From Anaerolineales bacterium (GTDB lineage Bacteria > Chloroflexota > Anaerolineae > Anaerolineales > UBA6663): a DNA stretch of 12,303 bases. Every line of letters starts with the position of its first letter. Position 1 is the first letter of the stretch. Shown here one piece after another: positions 1 to 6,244 of the stretch. The notes beneath the pieces are model-generated. The model was not told the origin of the DNA and ran no database searches. It worked only from the letters and a program-made list of their open reading frames with translations. The position numbers and the translations under genes were made by a program. The stretch lies in the NCBI GenBank assembly GCA_016789245.1, contig JAEURM010000033.1, positions 1 through 12,303 of the forward strand, in the 5' to 3' direction.

Positions 1-22
1 GTATGCGCCCTCCACTCCGACC

Positions 23-1699
23 CTAAGTTTTTATCGTTTGATAGTCGCTCTTCAAAGAAACGGAGCGGTTGAAGGCCAGTTTGCCGTTGGCCGTGTCTGG
101 GTCAACGGTGAAGTAGCCGAGGCGCTCAAATTGATAGTGCGCGCCAATGGCCGCTTCTTTTAGGCTTGGCTCCACGTAGCACTGCGGCAGAACTTCCAAC
201 GAGTTGGGATTGATATTGGTCAGGAAGGTTTGGCCCTCCGGTGCCTCTTCTGGGTTGGGCGTGTTGAACAACCGGTCATACAAACGCACTTCGGCTTCCT
301 GTGCATGCGCCGCAGAAACCCAGTGAATGGTGGCCTTCACCTTGCGGCCATCCGGCGCTTCACCGCCGCGTGTGGCTGGGTCATACGTGCAACGCAATTC
401 CACCACGTTGCCCTGCTCATCTTTTACCACGCGTTCGCATTTGATGAAGTATGCATACCGTAAGCGCACCTCGCGCCCGGGCGTCAACCGGAAGTATTTG
501 GGCGGCGGGTTTTCACGGAAATCATCCTGCTCTATGTACAACTCACGGCTAAAGGGCACGGGCCGCGTGCCAGCCGCCGAGTCTTCAGGGTTGTTCACGG
601 CCTCCAGCATTTCGGTTTGGCCTTCGGGGTAATTTTCAATCACCACTTTCAGCGGGCGGAGCACGGCCATTACGCGCGGGGCACGTTTATTCAAATCTTC
701 GCGCAAGCAGTGTTCCAGCAGAGCCACATCAATGGTGGTGTTGTTTTTGGCCACGCCCACGCGTTTGCAAAAATCACGGATGGCTTCGGACGTGTAGCCG
801 CGCCGCCGCAGGCCGCGCAAGGTGGGCATGCGCGGGTCATCCCAGCCGCCCACCAAGTTTTCTTTCACCATTTGCAGAAGCTTGCGCTTGCTCATCACGG
901 TGTAAGAGAGATTGAGCCGCGCAAACTCAATTTGGCGCGGCGCAAAAATGCCCAGTTCGCGGACGAGCCAATCGTACAGGGGCCGATGGTCTTCGTATTC
1001 CAAAGAACACAGCGAGTGCGTGATGCCTTCCAGTGAATCACTCTGCCCGTGCGCAAAATCATACATCGGGTAAATGCTCCACTGGTTGCCGGTGCGGTGA
1101 TGCTCGGCATGCAAAATGCGGTACAGCACCGGGTCACGCATGTTGATATTGCCGGAAGTCATATCAATTTTGGCGCGTAGGGTGCGGGCACCATCCGGGA
1201 ATTCACCCTGCCGCATGCGCGCAAACAAATCCAAATTCTCTTCCACGGAGCGGTTGCGGAACGGGCTATCTTTGCCCGGCTCGGTGAGTGTGCCACGGTA
1301 GGTGCGAGTTTCTTCGGGACTCAAATCACACACATACGCCTTGCCCGCTTGGATGAGCCGCACGGCGTATTCATACAACGTCTCAAAATAATCCGAGGCG
1401 TACAGCGGCTCATCGTTCCAGTTAAAGCCTAGCCAGCGGATATCTTCTTGAATGTTATCAACGTATTCCTGTTCTTCTTTCACCGGGTTGGTGTCATCAA
1501 AGCGCAGGTTGCAGTAACCGCCGTTTTCGCTGGCAATCTCAAAATCTATGGCGATGGCTTTGGCGTGGCCAATGTGCAAGTAGCCGTTTGGCTCCGGCGG
1601 GAAGCGCGTGCGCACGTAGTTAAAGCGGCCCGCGGCCAAATCATCAGTCACCGCCGTGCGGATAAAGTCCGAAGCGGGAGTGGGGGAGGTATCCGTCAT
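23..1699 (-). CDS. glnS: Glutaminyl-tRNA synthetase (GlnRS), complete
   Basis: Cytoplasmic class I aminoacyl-tRNA synthetase that charges tRNA-Gln with glutamine using ATP. The 558-aa product is close to the E. coli enzyme (about 554 aa). The HIGH motif lies in [11 protein letters not shown] (residues 39-49), preceded by RFPPEPNG. The KMSKS-equivalent is VMSKRK (268-273). FDDTNP (68-72 onward) and [12 protein letters not shown] (234-245) are typical of GlnRS rather than bacterial GluRS. The C-terminal half (about 340-558) has the two-barrel anticodon-binding layout. The start is the ATG at 1697-1699; upstream on the minus strand is AT-rich with no Shine-Dalgarno sequence. The stop is TAG. The gene is monocistronic here and divergent from the tetR-led operon; no terminator is visible in the 22 bp after the stop. 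It is a housekeeping gene, so it says nothing about the job of the neighbouring operon. Confidence 0.97.
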   Translation of the reverse strand: MTDTSPTPASDFIRTAVTDDLAAGRFNYVRTRFPPEPNGYLHIGHAKAIAIDFEIASENGGYCNLRFDDTNPVKEEQEYVDNIQEDIRWLGFNWNDEPLYASDYFETLYEYAVRLIQAGKAYVCDLSPEETRTYRGTLTEPGKDSPFRNRSVEENLDLFARMRQGEFPDGARTLRAKIDMTSGNINMRDPVLYRILHAEHHRTGNQWSIYPMYDFAHGQSDSLEGITHSLCSLEYEDHRPLYDWLVRELGIFAPRQIEFARLNLSYTVMSKRKLLQMVKENLVGGWDDPRMPTLRGLRRRGYTSEAIRDFCKRVGVAKNNTTIDVALLEHCLREDLNKRAPRVMAVLRPLKVVIENYPEGQTEMLEAVNNPEDSAAGTRPVPFSRELYIEQDDFRENPPPKYFRLTPGREVRLRYAYFIKCERVVKDEQGNVVELRCTYDPATRGGEAPDGRKVKATIHWVSAAHAQEAEVRLYDRLFNTPNPEEAPEGQTFLTNINPNSLEVLPQCYVEPSLKEAAIGAHYQFERLGYFTVDPDTANGKLAFNRSVSLKSDYQTIKT

Positions 1700-1884
1700 A
1701 AATAATAACCCTTGCTATCAAAATGAAACTTAGAACCTATCTCTAAACCTACGGTCTAGAACCGTTTTGGGCTTAAAACATACCAAATCGGCAAGTTTGC
1801 AGATGGGTTCTTAAGTTTAGCGCACTTTCTGGCAGGAGTGAGGCGTGAAATCCCGCATTGGCTGGCCAGTTTGTAAAATGGTGC

Positions 1885-1912
1885 TTGACTTTTGAAGTTT
1901 TGGCCCTAAAAT
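1885..1912 (+). promoter_or_regulatory. Sigma70-like promoter of the tetR-efflux operon
   Basis: The -35 hexamer TTGACT (1885-1890) and the -10 hexamer TAAAAT (1907-1912) are separated by 16 bp. Each differs from consensus at one base. The predicted transcription start is about 1919-1920, exactly at the left edge of the palindromic operator. It is the only convincing promoter upstream of the six-gene operon. It was identified by eye and not tested experimentally. Confidence 0.6.
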
Positions 1913-1918
1913 CACACA

Positions 1919-1940
1919 CATGAATGAACGTTCGTTCATG
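1919..1940. promoter_or_regulatory. 22-bp palindromic operator, probable TetR autoregulatory site
   Basis: The two 11-bp halves are CATGAATGAAC and GTTCGTTCATG. They pair at 10 of 11 positions around an AAC|GTT centre (between 1929 and 1930). The site begins where the adjacent promoter should start transcription and ends 7 bp before the preferred tetR start codon. A TetR-family dimer bound here would block initiation or early elongation. TetR-family genes are commonly autoregulated through such operators. That this protein binds here is inferred from position and symmetry. Confidence 0.7.
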
Positions 1941-1947
1941 GATAATT

Positions 1948-2616
1948 ATGTTTGATAAAGCCCTTCCACCCCAGCCGGAAACCACTAATCCCAGCGGAGC
2001 CGCTCCAAGCCGTGGCGATGCAACCCGCCAGAAGTTGCTCGCCGCCGCCCACAAACTATTCTTGCAACAGGGCTTTCACGGCACCAGCATGCGCCAAATT
2101 GCCGAGGAGGCCGGAGTGGCGGTGGGTGGCATTTACAATCACTTCGCCACTAAGGAAGATATTTTTGCGGCGGTGCTGGATGCCTTTCACCCCTACCATG
2201 TGCTGGTTCCGGCGTTAGATGAAATTGAAGTGATGCCCACCGAGACTATGGAGAGTTTTGTGCGGCAGGCCGCGCACACGGTGTACGCCAAAACCGCCGG
2301 CACAGAGACGCAAGTGCTCTCACTGATTTTTATGGAGCTGTTGGAGTTTCAGGGCCGCCACTTGCGCGCACTCGCTGAAACCATAGTGCCCAAGTTCATG
2401 GTGTTTGTTCAACGCTTCATGCAATTGCAGGGGAATTTACGCAAGCTCCCGCCGCCCATCATGCTCCGGGCGTTGATGAGCCTGATGATTGGCTTCATGA
2501 TGACGGAACTGCTCTTGCGCAATACCAAGCTTGTTCAACAATTCAACCTAAGCAGTGAACAGTGGTTGGATGGCTTGGTCACCATTTATCTGCACGGCAT
2601 TCTGGAAGAAAAGTAA
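1948..2616 (+). CDS. TetR/AcrR-family transcriptional regulator of the efflux operon
   Basis: Cytoplasmic dimeric repressor, 222 aa from the ATG at 1948. Residues about 25-72 form the TetR DNA-binding domain. TRQKLLAAAHKLF is helix 1, and TSMRQIAEEAGVAVGGIYNHF is the helix-turn-helix with the family's typical GxxYxHF ending, followed by TKEDIF. The rest is the variable alpha-helical ligand-binding and dimerisation domain, so the inducer cannot be read from sequence. An in-frame ATG at 1924 would add 8 residues (230 aa). I prefer 1948 because 1924 lies inside the palindromic operator and only about 5 nt from the predicted transcript start. Upstream of 1948 there is only a weak GGA. It is the first gene of the operon, with 10 bp to the permease. 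The position parallels CecR (YbiH) of the E. coli ybh system. Orthology is inferred. Confidence 0.9.
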   Translation: MFDKALPPQPETTNPSGAAPSRGDATRQKLLAAAHKLFLQQGFHGTSMRQIAEEAGVAVGGIYNHFATKEDIFAAVLDAFHPYHVLVPALDEIEVMPTETMESFVRQAAHTVYAKTAGTETQVLSLIFMELLEFQGRHLRALAETIVPKFMVFVQRFMQLQGNLRKLPPPIMLRALMSLMIGFMMTELLLRNTKLVQQFNLSSEQWLDGLVTIYLHGILEEK

Positions 2617-2626
2617 TTCACCGCCT

Positions 2627-3760
2627 ATGTTTAACACGCGCTTGTTTTCGCTCATCCGCAAAGAATTTATTCAGATTGTGCGTGACCCACGGACGTTGGC
2701 GCTCACCTTCATGATGCCCATCATTCAGTTGTTTTTGCTGGGCTACGCGGCCACTAACGATGTGCGCAACGTGCCCTTAGCGGTGTTTGACCAAGACAAA
2801 TCGCCCGAATCGCGCTCACTGATTGAAGCGTACCGCGCCGCCGATTACTTTCAGGTGGCCTACGATGTGAATTCTGAAGCGGAACTGGTGCGGCTGATTA
2901 GTGATGGTTTTGCGCGCACTGGCTTAATCATTCCACCCACCTATGCCCGCCAACTGGCCGCTGGGCAAACCGCACCCGTGGCCTTTGTGATTGATGGCTC
3001 AGACCCCACGGTGGCGGGCACGGCGCTTTCTGCCGCAGTGCTGATTGGGCAAACCAAAAGCACCCAAGTTACTTTAGAGCGGCTAGCGGCACGCGGGCAG
3101 GCGGCCACGTTTACGCCGCCCGTAGAAGTGCGCACGCAAGTTTGGTACAACCCGGATTTGGTCAGCGCCTATTACATGATTCCAGCCCTCATCGGCGTCA
3201 TCCTGCAATTTCTCACCATCATCCTCACCGCCACGGCCATTGTGCGGGAGCGCGAGCGCGGCACCATTGAGCAACTCATCGTCACGCCCATCCGCTCTTG
3301 GGAGTTAATGGTGGGTAAGCTCACACCATACGTCATCATCGCCTTCATCAACATGCTGGAAATTTTAGTGGCGGGCGTATTGTTATTTGGTGTGCCCATC
3401 AATGGCAGTATGCCGCTTCTGCTGGCGTTGGCCGCCTTATTCCTCGCTACCAATTTGGGTTTGGGTTTGTTTATTTCCACCATCGCCAACACCCAGCAAG
3501 AAGCCATGATTTCGTCCATGTTTATCAATTTGCCGGGTATTTTTCTTTCCGGCTTTTTCTTTCCCTTGGCCGCTATGCCGTGGCCCCTGCAAATCATCAG
3601 CTATGCTATTCCGCTCCGTTACTTTCTCATCATCGCCCGCAGTATTGTGCTCAAGGGCGTGGGCATGGAAACGCTCTGGCCAGAAGCGCTGGCACTGAGC
3701 ATTTTTGCCATCCTCATCCTCGGCGGCGCGGCGCTGAGGTTTAGAAAACGGCTTGATTAA
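2627..3760 (+). CDS. ABC-2 type efflux permease, YbhS/YbhR-like
   Basis: Inner-membrane permease of a multidrug-type ABC exporter, 377 aa, the usual length for the YbhS/YbhR family. It has an N-terminal amphipathic stretch (RKEFIQIVRDPR, 11-22) and a first membrane helix (about 24-42). A large extracytoplasmic domain follows (about 43-180), then a C-terminal block of five hydrophobic helices (about 181-205, 232-256, 262-284, 295-318, 352-372). RERERGTIEQLIVTPI (206-221) is the hallmark ABC-2 cytoplasmic segment. The start is the ATG at 2627. An upstream in-frame ATG at 2555 lies within tetR and gives a hydrophilic extension unlike the family, so it is rejected. The start follows the tetR stop by 10 bp, and no Shine-Dalgarno sequence is visible. 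It is the only permease gene in the operon, so the channel would be a homodimer or use a partner encoded elsewhere. Confidence 0.93.
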   Translation: MFNTRLFSLIRKEFIQIVRDPRTLALTFMMPIIQLFLLGYAATNDVRNVPLAVFDQDKSPESRSLIEAYRAADYFQVAYDVNSEAELVRLISDGFARTGLIIPPTYARQLAAGQTAPVAFVIDGSDPTVAGTALSAAVLIGQTKSTQVTLERLAARGQAATFTPPVEVRTQVWYNPDLVSAYYMIPALIGVILQFLTIILTATAIVRERERGTIEQLIVTPIRSWELMVGKLTPYVIIAFINMLEILVAGVLLFGVPINGSMPLLLALAALFLATNLGLGLFISTIANTQQEAMISSMFINLPGIFLSGFFFPLAAMPWPLQIISYAIPLRYFLIIARSIVLKGVGMETLWPEALALSIFAILILGGAALRFRKRLD

Positions 3761-3762
3761 AA

Positions 3763-3806
3763 AGAGAATTGGAGAACTAGAGAATTCTCTAATCCTCTAA
3801 TTCTCT
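3763..3806. repeat. 44-bp inverted repeat made of octamer units
   Basis: The whole permease-hlyD spacer is occupied by 22-bp arms meeting between 3784 and 3785. Nineteen of the 22 pairs are Watson-Crick, one is G-T and two mismatch. Each half is itself a run of 8-bp units. The left half has AGAGAATT (3763, 3779) with the variant GGAGAACT (3771). The right half has CTCTAATC/CTCTAATT units (3787, 3795). In RNA it would form a long hairpin between the permease stop (3760) and the hlyD ribosome-binding site (3810). There is no U-tract, so it is not a canonical terminator. Confidence 0.8.
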
Positions 3807-3809
3807 ACT

Positions 3810-3814
3810 GGAGA
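3810..3814 (+). promoter_or_regulatory. Shine-Dalgarno sequence of the hlyD-like gene
   Basis: GGAGA lies 4 nt before the ATG at 3819. It is the only clear purine-rich ribosome-binding site among the gene starts in this window and fixes the hlyD start. It begins 4 nt after the right arm of the octamer inverted repeat, so the hairpin could influence its accessibility. Confidence 0.6.
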
Positions 3815-3818
3815 TTTT

Positions 3819-4883
3819 ATGCACCCTAATCCTCGTCGCATCCTTCCCATTGTTATCGTGGTGGCGCTCATTGCTTTTGGCGTGTGGTACTTCACGGCTG
3901 GGCCAGCCGCCGCGCAAACGGGGGCCGTCAATGCTTCCGGCACTATAGAAGCCACTCAAATCCGTATTGGGCCAGAGTTGGGCGGGCGCGTTACCGTCAT
4001 CAATGTAAGGGAGGGAGACGTAGTGGAAGCGGGTGCCGTGCTGATTGAACTTGATTCAACCTTGCTGACCGCGCAACGCGCCCAAGCCGAAGCGGCGTTA
4101 CAGGCCGCCGAGGCCGTCGCGCAGGCCGCCGCCCAAGCGCAAGAAGCCGCCCAAGCCAATCTGGCACTGCTCCAAGCTGGCCCATCGGCGGAGCAATTGG
4201 CCGTAGCGCAAACGGTGATTGACCGCGCCAAGATTGCGGCCGATGCCCTGCAAGAGAGCTATGCGGATTTATCCGAGGCGGCGCAAGATACCACAGCGGG
4301 CAAAAATCTTAAGCAACAGTTGGATACGGCATTGGCCACGCTGGCGAATGCACAAGCGCAATATAATTTAACCAAAGCCGGTGCGCGCCCAGAGCAAATT
4401 GAAGCGGCTCAAGCTCAAGCCCAAGCCGCTGAGGCCCAAGCGCAAGCCGCCGCCGCGCAAGCTGAGGCCGCCCGCGCCGCACTCGGGGTATTAGATGCGC
4501 AAATTGCCAAACTCACGCTCAAAGCGCCCAGTGCGGGCGTAGTGTTGGCACGCGCTGTTCAACTAGGAGAATTTGCGACGCCCGGCGCTACCTTGCTCAC
4601 GTTAGCAGATTTAAGCCAGCTCACGCTCACGGTGTACGTTTCTGAAGAGCGTTACGGCCAAATTACGTTGAGCCAAACGGCTAACGTCTCGGTGGATTCT
4701 TTCCCCGGCCAAACGTTTACGGGCACGGTTACGCATATTGCCAATCAGGCAGAGTTCACGCCCCGCAACGTGCAAACCGAAGCTGGCCGCCGCACTACGG
4801 TGTACGGCATTGAACTGGCGCTGAACAATCCGGATGGCAAGCTCAAGCCCGGCATGCCGGCGGACGTGGATTTTGGAAATTAA
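3819..4883 (+). CDS. HlyD/YbhG-family membrane-fusion (adaptor) protein
   Basis: Adaptor subunit of the ABC exporter, 354 aa, anchored by one N-terminal membrane helix (residues about 8-25) with the rest outside the cytoplasm. The first half of the lipoyl-like barrel is at about 38-80 (SGTIEATQIRIGPELGGRV, then VREGDVVEAGAVLIELD). A long Ala/Gln/Glu-rich coiled-coil hairpin covers about 82-232. The second lipoyl half is KLTLKAPSAGVV (231-242) with QLGEFATPGATLLTLADLS. A beta-barrel domain finishes at KLKPGMPADVDF (341-352). The two coiled-coil arms carry related motifs, AGPSAEQLAVAQ (120-131) and AGARPEQIEAAQ (187-198). GARPEQI is typical of the YbhG branch. It follows the permease after a 58-bp spacer and precedes DUF4260 by 17 bp. 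No TolC-like gene is present. Confidence 0.93.
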   Translation: MHPNPRRILPIVIVVALIAFGVWYFTAGPAAAQTGAVNASGTIEATQIRIGPELGGRVTVINVREGDVVEAGAVLIELDSTLLTAQRAQAEAALQAAEAVAQAAAQAQEAAQANLALLQAGPSAEQLAVAQTVIDRAKIAADALQESYADLSEAAQDTTAGKNLKQQLDTALATLANAQAQYNLTKAGARPEQIEAAQAQAQAAEAQAQAAAAQAEAARAALGVLDAQIAKLTLKAPSAGVVLARAVQLGEFATPGATLLTLADLSQLTLTVYVSEERYGQITLSQTANVSVDSFPGQTFTGTVTHIANQAEFTPRNVQTEAGRRTTVYGIELALNNPDGKLKPGMPADVDFGN

Positions 4884-4900
4884 GCACCCTCAAATAAATC

Positions 4901-5254
4901 ATGTTCACGCCTAAGATGCTTTTACACTTGGAAGGGGCTGTGTTGCTCATCGCCGCAGTGACCCTATATGCCCAAAGTGGCGGTAGTTGGTGGTTATTTG
5001 CCCTGCTTTTGTTCGCGCCTGATATTTCTATGGTGGGGTATTTAGTCAATCAAAAAATCGGTGCTCAAACATACAACGCCATTCATATTTATCTTCTGCC
5101 CGCACTGTTAGCCGCCTATGGTTTGTTTGCCGCCACACCACTTGCCAGCCAGTTGGCACTAATTTGGTTCGCTCACATCGGCATGGATCGTATGCTCGGC
5201 TATGGGCTTAAGTACGAAACGGCGTTCAAGGATACACACCTCCAGCGCGTGTAA
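4901..5254 (+). CDS. DUF4260 family small membrane protein
   Basis: 117-aa integral membrane protein of unknown function that I recognise as DUF4260-like. There are about four hydrophobic segments (8-23, 28-48, 62-78, 81-96). Polar residues that look conserved in the family lie in or next to them: APDISMVGYL (39-48), the YNAIHIY stretch with H62, WFAHIGMDRMLGYGLKY (89-105) and the C-terminal FKDTHL (109-114). Such buried Asp, His and Arg residues suggest a functional site in the membrane, but none is established. The start is the ATG at 4901, with no Shine-Dalgarno sequence. It sits 17 bp after hlyD and 37 bp before the first ATPase gene, in the same direction and so probably cotranscribed. 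E. coli ybhGFSR has no counterpart. It could be an accessory subunit or a passenger gene. Confidence 0.85.
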   Translation: MFTPKMLLHLEGAVLLIAAVTLYAQSGGSWWLFALLLFAPDISMVGYLVNQKIGAQTYNAIHIYLLPALLAAYGLFAATPLASQLALIWFAHIGMDRMLGYGLKYETAFKDTHLQRV

Positions 5255-5288
5255 CTTTCCACTTTTCATTTTCTACTTTCCACTTTCC
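5254..5288 (+). repeat. Five tandem heptamers (consensus ACTTTCC) before the first ATPase gene
   Basis: Five head-to-tail 7-bp units run from the last base of the DUF4260 stop codon to 3 bp before the ATPase start at 5292. Units 1, 4 and 5 are exactly ACTTTCC; unit 2 is ACTTTTC and unit 3 is ATTTTCT. The array fills the spacer, is purely pyrimidine apart from the unit-leading A, and replaces any Shine-Dalgarno sequence. The next ATPase start, at 6245, is preceded by the similar ATTTTCCACT. Confidence 0.8.
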
Positions 5289-5291
5289 ACC

Positions 5292-6215
5292 ATGTCTCTC
5301 CTCGTAGAAGCCTTGCATCTCAAAAAATCCTTTGGTGCCACGCACGCCGTGCAGGATGTGAGCCTGAATGTGCGCGCAGGTGAAGCATACGGTTTGGTGG
5401 GGCCAGATGGCGCGGGGAAAACTACCGCGCTTCGCTTGTTAGTGGGCGCATTGCAAATGGATGCGGGTTCCGCGCGGGTGGGCGGTTGGGATGTGAACGA
5501 GCGGCCCGAAGAAGCGCGCGCCACGTTGGGTTATTTGGCGCAACGCTTTAGTTTGTATGGTGATCTTACGGTGCTGGAGAATCTCAAGTTTTTTGGCGAA
5601 GTGCGCGGCGTGGTAGGCCACCGTTTTGCCCACCGCGCCGAAACTCTGCTGAACTTTGTAGGCTTAGGCGGTTTTGAAGGCCGCCGCGCCGCGCAACTTT
5701 CTGGCGGCATGAAGCAGAAGCTGGGCTTAGCGTGCGCGTTGATTCATGAGCCGAAAGTGCTTTTGTTGGATGAACCCACCACCGGCGTTGACCCGGTGAC
5801 GCGGCAGGATTTTTGGCAATTGCTCATTCGCGTTTTGGGCGCCGGCACGGCGGTGATTGTGAGTACACCATACATGGATGAAGCCATTCGGTGTAACCGC
5901 ATTGGCTTTATGCACTCTGGCAAAATTTTGGTGGAAGGCACGCCACGGGAACTGATGCAACCGCTGGCCGGCCGTGTGTGGGAATTGGTGGCGCAACCCA
6001 AACAGCAAGCGCGCGCCATTGCCCAACGCCAGCCAAACGTGCGCGATGTACTAACGTTTGGAGACCGCTTGCATTTACATGTGGCTGAGCCCACGCCGCA
6101 ACTGGCCCAACTTTCAGCCGCATTGGCTGGCGCGGGCGTGCAAATTCATCGCCTGCGGCCCATCCCGCCTTCCCTAGAAGATGTGTTTATTCATTTGCTG
6201 AAAGACCAACAATAG
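5292..6215 (+). CDS. ABC transporter ATP-binding protein, YbhF N-half-like (NBD1)
   Basis: Cytoplasmic nucleotide-binding subunit, 307 aa, that powers the ABC-2 exporter. It has Walker A GPDGAGKTT (37-45), Q-loop Q84 in YLAQRFSLY, signature LSGGMKQKL (136-144) and Walker B VLLLDEP (156-162) with catalytic-type Glu161. The H-loop position reads STPYMDEA, so the usual switch histidine is Pro193. The C-terminal part (about 220-307) is a regulatory tail ending in SLEDVFIHLL, common in DrrA/YbhF-type ATPases. The start is the ATG at 5292. An upstream in-frame ATG at 5202 lies within DUF4260 and would make the heptamer array coding. It precedes the second ATPase gene by 29 bp. The two together correspond to the tandem halves of E. 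coli YbhF. The H-loop change suggests a weak or non-hydrolysing ATP site. Confidence 0.93.
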   Translation: MSLLVEALHLKKSFGATHAVQDVSLNVRAGEAYGLVGPDGAGKTTALRLLVGALQMDAGSARVGGWDVNERPEEARATLGYLAQRFSLYGDLTVLENLKFFGEVRGVVGHRFAHRAETLLNFVGLGGFEGRRAAQLSGGMKQKLGLACALIHEPKVLLLDEPTTGVDPVTRQDFWQLLIRVLGAGTAVIVSTPYMDEAIRCNRIGFMHSGKILVEGTPRELMQPLAGRVWELVAQPKQQARAIAQRQPNVRDVLTFGDRLHLHVAEPTPQLAQLSAALAGAGVQIHRLRPIPPSLEDVFIHLLKDQQ

Positions 6216-6244
6216 CGCATTGCTCTGTCTCTTGATTTTCCACT

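Noticed and set aside
23..1699. Possibility that the synthetase is a GluRS (gltX) rather than GlnRS.
   Set aside because: The VMSKRK form, the [17 protein letters not shown] context and the C-terminal beta-barrel half fit GlnRS. Bacterial GluRS has an alpha-helical anticodon domain.
1751..1766. Small hairpin ACGGT-CTAGA-ACCGT followed by TTTT between glnS and tetR, considered as a terminator.
   Set aside because: The stem has only 5 bp and the T-run is short. It lies upstream of both divergent genes, where no transcript needs to end.
2555..2626. Upstream in-frame start that would lengthen the permease by 24 residues.
   Set aside because: It overlaps tetR, and the added residues are unlike the family. 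Start at 2627 gives the usual YbhS/YbhR N-terminus and length.
5202..5291. Upstream in-frame start that would lengthen NBD1 by 30 residues.
   Set aside because: It overlaps the DUF4260 gene and would translate the heptamer array. The ABC domain begins normally at 5292.
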